Below are positions 35,300-45,089 of a stretch of 63,302 nucleotides of DNA, piece by piece. The position numbers and the translations under genes were made by a program. The notes below the pieces were generated by a model that saw only the letters and a list, made by a program, of their open reading frames with translations, did not search any database and was not told where the DNA came from. The first letter of the stretch is position 1, and each line of letters opens with the position of its first letter. Source of the DNA: Pelargonium tetragonum (taxonomy: Eukaryota; Streptophyta; Magnoliopsida; Geraniales; Geraniaceae); contig JAYMTL010000119.1 of NCBI GenBank assembly GCA_036897445.1, positions 1-63,302 on the forward strand. Reading direction: 5' to 3'.

Positions 35300-36790
35300 G
35301 TAGCCAGTCAATTTCAATTATAGAATTGAATACCTTTTGTAAAGTTGATATAAAAAGTAGAACTTTTACGTATGGCTGGACTCCTTTTTTAAGAAAAACA
35401 GCGAATCAAAAAGGTAAGAGACAAACTTCAACCTTATCTATAAATAAGTAATATAAGTAGGTACTTGCTCTCTGGTTAAGAGTCTATTTAAGTTATCGGT
35501 TCACCTACGTATTAAAAAAACCAAATTAGATAGGGAGCCTCCAAAAAGGGTCGCTTAAGCGTACTAAATGAATGGGTATTAGAAACTTTTCGCTCTTGAA
35601 CTAAAAAGCATAAAGTGCTAATAAAGGGGGCCGGCTAAAAGCTAGTAATGAGTCAAAAGAAGTACTTCATCGGAGACAGGGGACTTTGAAGTAGTATCCC
35701 TATAAACTTGAAAGGGGGATTCTATAATAATGAATTATAAGCTACTAATTAGAGCCTCATACGCCTTCAGTCTCATTCATATAGCTTTTCATTCCCCTGT
35801 TTTGTGACTAAAGAGAGCTTTTGTTTTTGTTATCCCTTAAATTTAGGAGGCCTCTCTAAAAAGGAAGAAAGATTTTCTTTAGTGAGAATATATAAGAATT
35901 TTTGGAGTTTGACTACACAATTCAAGCCGAGGACTTTATACTTTCTATTTTTTTATATTAAAGAATGAAAGAGCAAGTTTCACAAATAATGAGTATAGAA
36001 CTGAGTCTTGGTTTTTTATTCCGGAGTCCCTAATAGAGAATTCTAGACTATGGTATGCAAAAGGCTTGCTTGCACTGAATTTGATAATAAAAATGGAATT
36101 CTTCCTGAGCTACATGAGTTGTTAAGAGTCTACTTTTGTGCTAGAAGGCAAAAAGATCGAGTAAACTTGATAGTAATTATAACCCCTAAAAAATTGAGTT
36201 TTCTTTTCCAGGATTCATAGAATGACTTTATATAATAGACATACCCTAAAAAAAAAGAGGACCCTTGCAAGTATAATATAACTGGACTAACAACCAAGAT
36301 AAAAGACTCTGGAGGTTTTCTATTTAGAATGCCCTGCCCAAGTGGTTTAGGTTTGAACTATGATATGAAGTTTCCGGTTCCGCGCGTGTTGAATAGGTTT
36401 ACCTGATATAGCCTTTGGTTTTTTTGCTTGAGGCCCCTCCTTCTTGATCGTCAAATTCTTATTGAAGTTTTGAAAGCCTATGGCCCCCTGATGTCCTAGA
36501 TTTCCCTTTATTTAGAGCTTTATTAATTAGATAAAGATTTTTTATTGCCCAGTAAAATAAGGGCCTCCTCTGTAGGAACACTCTAAAGTTTTAGACTCGG
36601 AATATCCAATACACTTTTTTATGGTTTCGAAGCTAAAAACCCCACTTTGTTAGAAAGGGCGCTATCCAATCTATTGTGTAAACTAAAAAACCCTTTGTCA
36701 AGAATCTTGAACCCTCCTTACTTTGCAAACTAAAGAGCACTTTTTATTAAAACCCTAACTATAACCTGACTATTTAGATACTGACTTTTA
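35300..36790. other. No gene; AAATTGAG short repeat copy 3 at 36181
   Basis: No frame of interest. CCCCTAAAAAATTGAGTTTT at 36183-36202 repeats 26457-26476 almost exactly. GCCCAAGTGGTTTAGG near 36337 looks like a tRNA D-arm, but no T-arm or anticodon arm follows at a usable distance. Confidence 0.45.
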
Positions 36791-36799
36791 TTGGGTTTC

Positions 36800-37000
36800 T
36801 TAGCAATAGGAGCAGTAGTAAGAGAGATCTCTTTCTTATGGGAGTGGGGGATAGGGTTCCTGTTATTCCCTGTAGCTATAGTGGAGCTACTTCTGCTTGT
36901 AGCTTACTATCTTAGAGTAGTTCTTTTTTTGTTATGAATAGAGAGTCTAATTGATATAGTAATTAGTATAGAGTTTTTTAGTTTAGTTACTATTTATTAG
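36800..37000 (-). repeat. R1-like fragment
   Basis: CCTGTAGCTATAGTGGAGCT and CTTGTAGCTTACTATC on the top strand repeat the phrase (G)CCTGTAGCT...CTTGTAGCTC of copy A (34993-35020), which on the minus strand encodes Ala-Thr-Arg/Lys. No frame of length survives. Confidence 0.3.
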
Positions 37001-37040
37001 GAAGGGAGGCTTCTTTCCGGTATTCTATCTTATAAGGTCA

Positions 37041-37156
37041 AAGAGGTTATGGTAAAGGAACCTGGTCCAGTTCTTTATTCTTTACTTTGTTTCTTTTCTA
37101 GCTCCACTTACACCTTAATAGTTGGGATTTATTCCAATTGAGGGCTTCGCACCTTT
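37041..37156 (+). repeat. Diverged repeat R3, copy c, plus 22-bp exact repeat
   Basis: This is the fullest R3 copy. It has the AGGTTA...GAACCTGGTCCA start shared with 1689, the GCTCCACTT...TTCCAATTG end shared with 2560-2596, and then 22 bases identical to 4064-4085. The pieces found apart at the left end of the window are contiguous here. Confidence 0.55.
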
Positions 37157-37534
37157 GACTTCCCGATCTAGCTAACAAGGAGTGAAACTCTTCCCCATCT
37201 CAACCAAGCTATAAAGTCATTCAATTGAAAAGAAAATGAGTACAATCTGGTGCTAAAAAGGTCAATAGGTAATAACTCGAAAAGTAGCTCATTTGTATTC
37301 TAGGTAGAAGCCTTGTTCTACTGAATCTGCACTCCTATTTATGATTATGAGCTTTGGCTGTAGTAGATACCCGGTTTTTTAAGTAGTTACTCTTTACTTA
37401 TGGGTTCCTCTGTTTCTTTGATATTCTGTCTTTTATCAACCTGTATTTGATTAGCAAGACAAGAATAGGAAAAGGAGTAGCGAGAGAATCTAGGTGACAC
37501 CTAGGTCAAGGGCAAAAGGAAGGGTTAGGAAGGT

Positions 37535-37735
37535 AGGCTTTGTCTTCTTTTTTAAGGTATTTACTTAACTGGAAATGTCAGGTAACGAAGTTACGGTTCG
37601 CTATTTGAGAAGTTTATGGGTTTCATTGGAGCAAAGAATTTCTATTCTAAGGAATCCAGGAGGTAGTACTTGATTTGAAATTGAAGGGGGAAGCCTAAAA
37701 GGTTAAGTATAAGATTTGAGTATACATAGATCCCT
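37535..37735 (+). repeat. Diverged repeat R4, copy a
   Basis: It shares with 62815-63005 a GAAAT-TCAGG segment, then TTTCATTGGAGCAAAG (TCTCATTGGAGCAAG there), then GGAATCCAGGAGG-AGTACTT (GGAATCCGGGAGTGGTTAGTACTT), then GAAATTGAA and AAGCCTA. The pieces are collinear and in the same orientation, with small indels. Confidence 0.55.
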
Positions 37736-37759
37736 TATAACACAACTTTGCTTTACTTG

Positions 37760-38330
37760 TTTCTTCCGAAATGACTTGTAGCTTTCTTAATACCCTTAAA
37801 TACCGGCCACTCTCTTCACTTTCTTATTCTGAGGGGTAGGTACTTTCTACTAGCTAAGGGGCTATACCGGTACTCTTATAACTTGCGCTTTTGGGCTTCT
37901 TGTAGCCTTTGGTAGCTAATGTCTTTACTTTCATAGCTTCTATCTAATTGTTAGTATTTTATATGTCTTCTTGTTAACCCTAATTCTTCTATTTTCTTTT
38001 TATCGGTATTAGTTTGAGTCTTATCTTAACTTAATTACTTATGTATATAGTATCCTAATAGACTGTAATAGATAGTCTATTCTCTCACTAAAAGGTGTTT
38101 TCATATTCTTGATAGTCGGTGTAGTTCATGTCAACGGTCTGACCTTTGTTTATAGTATTCTATATGTCTTATTCTTTAGTATAGTCAGTAGAGTCTTAGT
38201 AGCTTGTGTGTACTCAGTATACGGTAGGTAGGGCCTTGCACCTGACCGGTATAGTCTCTCTTACTTGTAGGCTTCTAGGGGAAGTTCCTTAGATTCCTTA
38301 TAAAGTCTTTCTTTTTCTTTTGAAAGCTTT
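37760..38330 (-). repeat. R1-like repeat, diverged
   Basis: On the minus strand near 37945-37865 a frame from an ATG gives MKVKTLATKGYKKPKSASYK followed by STGIAP and a stop. LATKG and TGIA echo other R1 copies (QATKG at 56.75 kb, TGIAH at 34.4 kb). The remainder carries R1-style phrases on the top strand such as AGTATCCTAATAGACTG and GTAGAGTCTTAGTAGC. It is more worn than copies A-D. Confidence 0.4.
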
Positions 38331-38671
38331 TCTGCTTAATGGGATGTATCTCAAGTTCTTGCTCTTTCTTGTCCTCTTACTTCTGGATCCTAGTTAGGAG
38401 CTAATCTCTTCTCTCTAAGATTCTAAATCTCTAAAAGAACAATTCAATAAAGAAAGATATAGTAAAAGCCAGTGGTAATTAGGTAAAACGGGAAAAACTT
38501 AATCAGTACCTAAACTTAAATGACACTCAGAAACTTTGGTACTGTTTGCTTAACTACGTTACCTTTTTTCTTTCGCTTTGGCGGGTAGGAAATTCTTTGG
38601 TTAAGTAGTTGCTCTTTTTTAGGTTTGTTCCCTTGTTTCAATGGTATAAATTAGTAGAATGAGGGGTTTGA

Positions 38672-38720
38672 CGTGGATATAGATTTTCTAGATTTCAGGT
38701 TAAGTTCAGTAGTAGGTTAA
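38672..38720 (+). repeat. Diverged repeat R5, copy a
   Basis: AGATTTTCTAGATTTCAGGT then TAAGTTCAGTAGTAGG resembles AGATTTACTAGGCTTCAGGT then TAGGTTAAGGGAGTTGAGTAG at 61719. Nineteen of the first 22 columns agree by eye. It is short, and acceptable mainly because it falls in order with R4, R3 and R2. Confidence 0.35.
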
Positions 38721-39249
38721 TTGAAGGTTAATAGGGGGCTTAAAAAGGACTAGGATAAGAAGAAAAAGTAAAGGATTAAAAAAACATAGTAAGAAATGGA
38801 TAGAAGGCGGTACTCTAACTACAAATAAAGGACACTCTGGATAATGGTTTTGGCAAGATCTGATTTCATCTGTATTCCTTTATATTAGTATATTAGTTAG
38901 GGAAGTCCTCGAGGAGTTGCTCTGAAAGAGAGTTCCTCCGTTTATAGGGTTTGAATCCTAGTGTAATTAACCTCTGTTGTCAGTTTTCTTAGGGATATTC
39001 TAGAGAGATTGTGTGTCTTTAATAGAAAAGAGAGCGCAAAATTCTAGGATGTCAAAAAGTACAATTTACGTAGGCTAGGGTTTAGCACGTCAAAGGCCGT
39101 ACAAGAAAAGAGAGGTAGAGCTCTAGTTAGGGGTTTTGTTGTACTGAATTTATTGGAAAGTCGGTAGTTGAATATTGAATTGAAGGAGAGACTTTTATGG
39201 ATGGGAGTTCAAGAAAGTCTTCAATTGAACGCACAGAGTCTCCGATTTA

Positions 39250-39735
39250 GAAAAAGGGTTTGTTTACTGGATAGTTTGATTCGTTTTTATGATATGGAAC
39301 TTTACAATTTACAAGTTGTTTTTTTATTCTTGAAATGAGTATAAAATGAATAGAGTTTCTTATCCTTAAAAATTGAGACTTTTTTTGTTTCATTTAAATA
39401 GATGAAATTAAGAATAGCTTATTTTAGAAATTGAAAAGGAAAGTCTTCTACAACCCAGAGTCTCCTCTGTTGTTTCGGGTTATATTTTCTTCAAAGAAGT
39501 TCTTTGTTTCAGTCTTTCTAGTAGATAGAAGGTTTGCTTAAGCAAGTTAAGAAATTTCTTTATTAATTAAGTGGAGCTCGTGAGTCCTCGATAATTGTTT
39601 GGGACTTTCAATTAGAAGGAGAGGTCGTTACAAGGTAGCACTTCCTTTTTTATATAAGAGAAGATTCCAAAGTGGGGCAGGATCAAAGGTTTTGCGGGAG
39701 ATCCTATTGGTTTCCTAAAGAAAGGGGCAGGTTTC
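39250..39735 (+). repeat. Diverged repeat R2, copy b
   Basis: It is collinear with 3490-3910. Beyond the strong 57-column block (39573-39630), the upstream part shares TTTACTGGATAG, TTCTTATCCTTA, TTCTAGAAATTGAAA-like and TTGTTTCGGGTTA phrases. It includes AAATTGAG short repeat copy 4 (CCTTAAAAATTGAG at 39365-39378). No open frame is present. Confidence 0.65.
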
Positions 39736-39739
39736 AAAA

Positions 39740-42700
39740 AGAATGGACTATAGTTTAGGCTTGATAGTGGTCAGGTCAACCAAAGCAAAGAGAGTAGCTA
39801 TAAAGGTTCTCTAGTCTCAAGAGGTTTCACAAATTTGAGTGGGTTTGATAGAATTGAGTTGGGTATGCACAAGCTATTATGATACGTAGAATTCAGGGAT
39901 ACCGAGTAGTATAGTCAGTCCCATAATAGATATATGTGGATGTGGGGTAGCTCTAGAGACTTCCTAGGTTTCCGAGCGGAGAAGGTTAATAGGTCTCATT
40001 TCTTTTCTCAAGAAAAGTACTAGGGGAAGAGGGCGCGGGCATAGCTCGTAAGATAGATAGCCAAAGGGAGCCTATCAAAACTTGTTGTTTCAGGATTTGA
40101 AAGCAAGGTAATGTAATTAAATTAACAGGGAATCTTGTTACTTTCTTACAAGGTTAGTTTTTCATTTAATAAGGAGTCAGATTCCAAGGTCTTTTCTTGA
40201 AAATGAGTCTAAACTGGACAGGTTCTCTAATTCATTGCAAATTTCTTTCCTTGAATTTGTGCATATGCCTAAGTGAAGTAAGACTCTAGAATGGCATAGT
40301 TGGTAGTAAGGAAGTGTGAGATGAAGAGAGCTTAAACGAGAGGTTTTACCGAACATGGTTCTAAGGTGAGGCAATATCTTTTCCGGTTTGAATGTGTAAA
40401 AAGCAGTCATTTTATCGATGAGATCAGAATTGTCTGGATCTCTCTACAATACAAGTACAGAGCTCTTTTGCGTGTATATGAATCCTATAAAATTCTTAAA
40501 AACGAGAAATTTGGGGAAGCCTGCTTTTTCGACTACGAGAAAAAAGTATAAAACCCCTTTTTACGTTATAGCATTGAAAATAGGGCATACAGCTAGTTTC
40601 AATTCATTCTATTTCTTCACTTATCTAAGGTCTCTAGTGGAATTGAATATATATATCCTATTGAAGCTTCTTGAAGAAAACTTTGGAGAAAGGCTTCTAA
40701 GTTTTGAATCTGTACTACCAACTGCTAAGCTTGATTTATTTACTTTTTAGAAGACGGAGATCTTTATTGCTTATGTAAAAATCAGTTTCCCCACTCTCAT
40801 AGCATTTCTTTTTTCATGAGCTTTTTTGCTGCTGCGAGGGTATTTAGGTTTTTTATTAGATTCACTTATACTGTCTGTACCGTTTCAAGTCCTAAGGGGT
40901 TCCCCCTGTCAACGAGGGTCAAAATGAAGCTCAGGAAACTCGTGAGGTAAGCTCTATTAGATTCTCCTACGGTTCAATTCAATTTATAACCTGGGTGAAC
41001 CTCCCCTTTTTCAAGAGTAGCCAGTACCAAAAATAAGGAAGATAAGAACAAAGAAGTTTCCTAAGTTTCGGGTTTTCCCTTAGGGCAAAGATTAAGAGAT
41101 AACCCTTTTTTATAGCATTTTTTAAGTCAATTCTGAAAAAGGAATCTCATCCAAATGTATTAACTGTAGATATGGGGCAGGAAAAGGGCCTTATAATTTC
41201 ATTAAAATTTTTTTGAAGTAACATCTGGGTCCTAGTAAGAAAAGCATAGGTTAATCTTAATTCCCTAGGAACTTTTTTACTCTTCCAATTTAAGCAGGCT
41301 CACAAAAAGAGGGTTCTTTATTTAGAGTCTTTCACTCTAAAAGTTATTCTCACGGAGTTAGCGAGTTGCGAAAATACAGGAATCGAATCCAAAATCACCC
41401 TTTTTCCGTTTCAAGACGGGAGGGAATCTTTATATACAGAATAGGGTATAACCTTTATAAAAAAGACTCGAATAAAAGACAAAACCAGTCTCTACTTTCT
41501 TTTACAGAGCCCTTTTTTAACTATTAGATAAGGACGCTATAATTTTCTTAAGCAACCGTCTGCTTTTACTATGTTGGCACCGGATCTAAGAAGCTTAAAA
41601 AAATTTTGAAGTTTTGTATGCGAGTGTACAAATTCTGATTATTCCATCTAGAACTTTTATAAATAGATTTTCAAGGCTATCGTACTGAAGGAACCTAAAA
41701 CACGCCTTAGGTTTGAAACCAATGAGTTGCCGCTTCTCATCCCCCTTTTTAGACCCGCTATTGAAATTCTATCCTTTTTGTTTAGAGTTTCATCCTTGTA
41801 AAAAAATCTTCTTAACTTATGAAGAAAAGCTTGAAAATTACTAGAGTTCGCCTAAACTCAAAATAAGGTTTCTTCTCAAAAAGTGTATAAAGTAGGGTGA
41901 GTTTCAGTCTTCTTTATAAGATAAAAGAAAGAGCTGCTAAATTTCTGTTTAGTAATTTGCCTAAGTATGGGCATCCGTAAGAGAACCCGGGCTTTACTTG
42001 TTTTATGAATATGAAACTTCTCCTGTTTTTCCCACAGCTTGCCCTTGTGGAAATTTTTGCAGCTCTTATAGTCAAGAGATTGACTTTCCGTATATATTAA
42101 CTGCCGGTCGACAAGTCCCTACTAAATTCCACAAACAAGTGCAAGTAGTTTACTTTGTATGCATATATTAAGATTCTTTTTATGCTGACTCTATTTATAC
42201 TTCGCGGTTAATGCAATTTCATATTTATTAGAAATGAAAGAATGGGCAGCCTATAGTTTTCGCTTTAGTGGTAGCAAAAATGAAGTAGCCCTCACAGTCT
42301 TACATAAGATAAAGACTTTTGAAATGAAAAAGGATATTATCTGCTCGTTCAGGTTAAGTATCCGGGTAGTGTCAGAGACCAGAATCCGAGATGTTTTCCT
42401 TGTAAGGGTTCCGTTAAAGATTCAAGGAGATTAGAGTCAAGTTTGTCTCGTTTCTTTACTAGTGATATATCTCATCATAAATTAGAGATTTACTAACTTA
42501 CCGCGATAGAGCTATATAGGTAGAGTCCCCCTTTTTAAGCTAAATGCAAATTGACTGAAAGTCTTACAACAAAATCAATCTAAGGGAATCGGGGCCGAAC
42601 TGCTTAAGTGCTATAGCTCTAACAGATCATCCCTTTCTTGTCTTTTGGGGTTTAGGAAATCCTAATAGACTGACTATAGCTGACCGCGAGGAGTAGTGAA

Positions 42701-43330
42701 ACAAGACTTATGAACCCCAGTTTTTCTGAAAATGTAGGAAACTTTAAAGCACAGTTTTACGAGCTCACTGGAATCAAATTCACTTACTTGAGTTATAGAG
42801 ATACGAAAAGAAGCCCTTTTTAGTTTCATATTGAGTCTTCTAAAGGGGCTTCCACTTACACTGAAGACTTTAGATGTATCCTCACTTTTAATGAATAACA
42901 TAGGATTGGTTTCTTTCTTTTGATCTTTCCCGAATCTAGCAAAAGAAAGGTAAGAAAGACTGACGCAAAACGGATCACCTTACAGGGCACCTAAACAGTA
43001 GAAAACGAGATTCTAGCTAGATAGTTGTGGTATTGTTTCATTTCACTCGCACTCCTTTTTTCTTAAATGAAAAATGAGGCTAGAAAGAAAGTCGTTACAG
43101 AGCCCAGAGAAATTGAATGTTCAAAATCGACCTAAGGGAAAAGTCCTAAGACCTTTTTTGTATATAGGGAAAAAGGAGTCGAGCTATAAATGAAAAAGTA
43201 AGAAAAGTTGTCTAAATCGATCTCAAAGAGACAGTGAACAAGAAAGAACGTATATAGACGAGATTTTGAATGAAATAGATTACATACCCTAGAAAAAGAG
43301 AACTCGTAAGTAGCTGGGACACCCCTTTGT
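39740..43330. other. No convincing gene; one 110-codon ATG frame
   Basis: The frame 40418-40750 plus starts at an ATG and gives 110 residues. Residues 40-52 are basic (STTRKKYKTPFYV) and residues 62-85 are hydrophobic (FYFFTYLRSL...IYILLKLL). A second frame overlaps it at 40366-40551. I recognise no family and see no regulatory or repeat context. AGTAAGTGAATTTGATTCC (minus strand, 42771-42790) repeats the T-arm phrase of the trnS-like relic at 22672. Confidence 0.4.
41374..41422 (-). pseudogene. tRNA-like relic, perhaps trnS(UGA)
   Basis: On the minus strand it reads CTCCCGTCTTGAAACGG, then AAAAAGGGTGATTTTGG, then ATTCGATTCCTGTA. CCGT-CTTGAA-ACGG matches the trnS(UGA) anticodon arm (TCGGT-CTTGAAA-ACCGA) with one loop base lost, and a B-box-like T-arm follows after a variable stretch. 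A D-arm is not visible. The phrase GTGATTTTGGAT-C-GATTC is repeated at 54788-54812. Confidence 0.35.
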
Positions 43331-43339
43331 AAATGAAAT

Positions 43340-44240
43340 GTTAAATCAACTCTTTTTTAGACCAAATTCCACGGGTTCAAGTCGACCATCATTTACCAAT
43401 TTTCTTCTTTCATCGCTTGTTTTAGATTCCTTTGTTTTAGTTCGAGGATTCTGTCTTATTGTCTTCCTCTGCTGTTTGGGACTCTGTATTCTACGTATAT
43501 GTTTGAGAGACTTGGTAGCAGTAGTAGGACAAGAGCAAGAGGCAGTGACAAGAAGGGTAAGGACTATACCTATTAAGGGAAGCGGGAAGGGGAGGAGCCT
43601 TAGTTAGAGCGCTAGAAGGGACTAGACCAATAGGGCTAGGTATACTAGTTATATAGAATAGATGTATAAATAGTAGAGTTTATTCTCTTACTAAGTAGTT
43701 GTTCTTAGGGGGGGCATTCTTCTTTGTGCTATGAGCTTATCAATAAAGAGGTTAGTTCCTAATAGGATTATTATAGTATCCACCCTACCGAGTCAACCCT
43801 TGAGTTTAGGAGGTTAGTGGAAGATTCTTCTTTTTAGTAGACAGGATAAGACACTTACCCCCTACATCTAAGAAATCTTTCTTTGACTTTGAGTTGTTGT
43901 CTTAGAATCCCTCTTCTTTGTCTTAATTGCTTTAGCTTCTGTATCTGTACTCATTGTTTGAGTTGTCTTAGATTCTGTACCTCTGTATTAGGCTTTGGAG
44001 TAGGAGCTTTAACTAACTGATAAGGTATACAAGGTAAGGGAGGCTAGACAGGACTAAGAAGGGAAGCCGGTATCCATAGTAGCTATAAGATGTACTAATA
44101 GGTGTAGCTATAAATAGATATTGTATTAGTATGTATATGTCTTAATATCTTTTGTTTTAGTTTTATTCTTCAATGTCCTTATTATTGAGCTTATCGTTAT
44201 TGAGGATGGAAACCCAGGGAACGTGGGAGCTCGGGTGTAC
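43340..44240 (-). repeat. R1 composite repeat, copies C1 and C2 in tandem
   Basis: Two head-to-tail units on the minus strand. C1 (about 44240-43695) has a short Lys/Thr-rich frame, 43868-43990, containing MSTDTEAKAIKTKKRDSK. Then come GGTAAGTGTCTTATCC (43859-43844), CTAACCTCCTAAACTC, a tRNA-like module with GGTTGACTCGGTAGGG, and the tail GATAAGCTCATAGCACAAAG. C2 (43690-43346) has an 85-codon ATG-less frame that shares IGIVLTL with the GIALTL of copy B's lead. It then turns basic (KHIRRIQSPKQQRKTIRQ) and ends in VEFGLKKS. The tail of a preceding unit lies at 44185-44240. Confidence 0.55.
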
Positions 44241-44459
44241 TCCCTCAGTGTCTTATGGGGGTTTTCAAGTATAGAGGGTGCATTAATTAATTGTATAGGA
44301 AGACGTCTCTGAAGCGTAGCGAGGTAATGTAATTAATGAATGTAAGATAGTTTCTAGAATCTGTATTGATCCCTTTCATCCGTCTTTCTTTTTCTTACTT
44401 GACTTGCTTTTCCTATACCTCTCTTTTTCTTTCTTTTATCTTACTCTCTATTTTCACTT

Positions 44460-44770
44460 TTAACTAATACAATCCATATAGTATAAGACAGGCAGGATCC
44501 AAAATAGACTCCTCCCAATAAGAAAGCTACCAAAGGAATCCCGTACTTAGACTTCCCTTTCAAAATTCCCTTAATCTAAGCACATATACAGCCCCTAGAC
44601 CCTAGTTTCCTACTACTGCTATTGCTAAGAAACCTAAGAAAAGATAAAAATACAGAATAAGAAAACAAAAGTGAAGTCAGTAAGAAAGCAAATAAGAAAA
44701 AAGAAGAATAGGATTCCTTTGTTGGTGTTATAGCGCATCCAGGTATACTCAATAAAATATAAGACATTCA
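44460..44770 (+). repeat. R1-like fragment, top strand
   Basis: On the top strand near 44610-44650 a short frame gives TTAIAKKPKKR before a stop, followed by further A/G-rich Lys-type sequence. The minus strand holds a 63-codon ATG frame (44576-44767) that is hydrophobic and Ser/Leu/Phe-rich, which is simply the complement of the lysine-type codons. The orientation is opposite to the C1/C2 cluster next to it. Confidence 0.3.
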
Positions 44771-44945
44771 ACTTCCTCTGCTATGCTTTGTCTATTAAGT
44801 AATGGAAGCACGGGATCCTAGATAGCACAAAAGAAAGATTTTTGAGGGTTATGTTAATGTAAATACCTAACGGGAGCACGCGTTATAGAATCAAGATTTT
44901 ATGTTAGGCAGGCTACTCTCTTATTAAGACTAAAGAAAAAGAAGT

Positions 44946-45012
44946 CATTCTGAGCCGATTTGAACCCTTGAAATTTCATGTTTATAAGTCATAACCATAC
45001 TTTCATTTCCAA
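44946..45012 (-). other. tRNA-like segment
   Basis: On the minus strand it reads GTATGGTTATGACTTATAAAC, then ATGAAATTTCAAGGG, then TTCAAATCGGCTC. ACTTATAA and GGGTTCAAATC have the look of anticodon and T loops at tRNA spacing, recalling trnI(CAU) ACTCATAA and AGGTTCAATTCC. The T-stem does not pair. Only weakly supported. Confidence 0.2.
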
Positions 45013-45060
45013 GTGTATTCTTTTTCCACAGTATCTCATATTGAAGAGCCTATAACACAG

Positions 45061-45083
45061 CACTTCTATTCTATATAGAAGTG
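45061..45083. repeat. Nine-pair perfect hairpin
   Basis: CACTTCTAT and ATAGAAGTG pair without mismatch around the loop TCTAT. It lies just upstream, in minus-strand terms, of the tRNA-like segment at 44946-45012. Such hairpins can mark RNA ends in plant mitochondria, but there is no gene here to end. Confidence 0.75.
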
Positions 45084-45089
45084 ATTGCA

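Noticed and set aside
36335-36400. tRNA starting GCCCAAGTGGTTTAGG
   Set aside because: D-arm-like start only; GGTTCCGCG downstream is not a T-arm.
40418-40750. 110-codon ATG frame as a membrane protein gene
   Set aside because: One mildly hydrophobic stretch and no recognisable family or context; length fits chance.
40938-40977. Group II intron domain V (CTCGTGAGGTAAGC followed by CTACGGTTC)
   Set aside because: The 3' strand looks right, but the 5' strand does not pair with it and the internal loop region does not match. No domain VI or exon boundary was found.
43355-43395. T-arm-like CACGGGTTCAAGTCGACC within R1 copy C2
   Set aside because: It lies inside the C2 frame region without a matching D-arm or anticodon arm.
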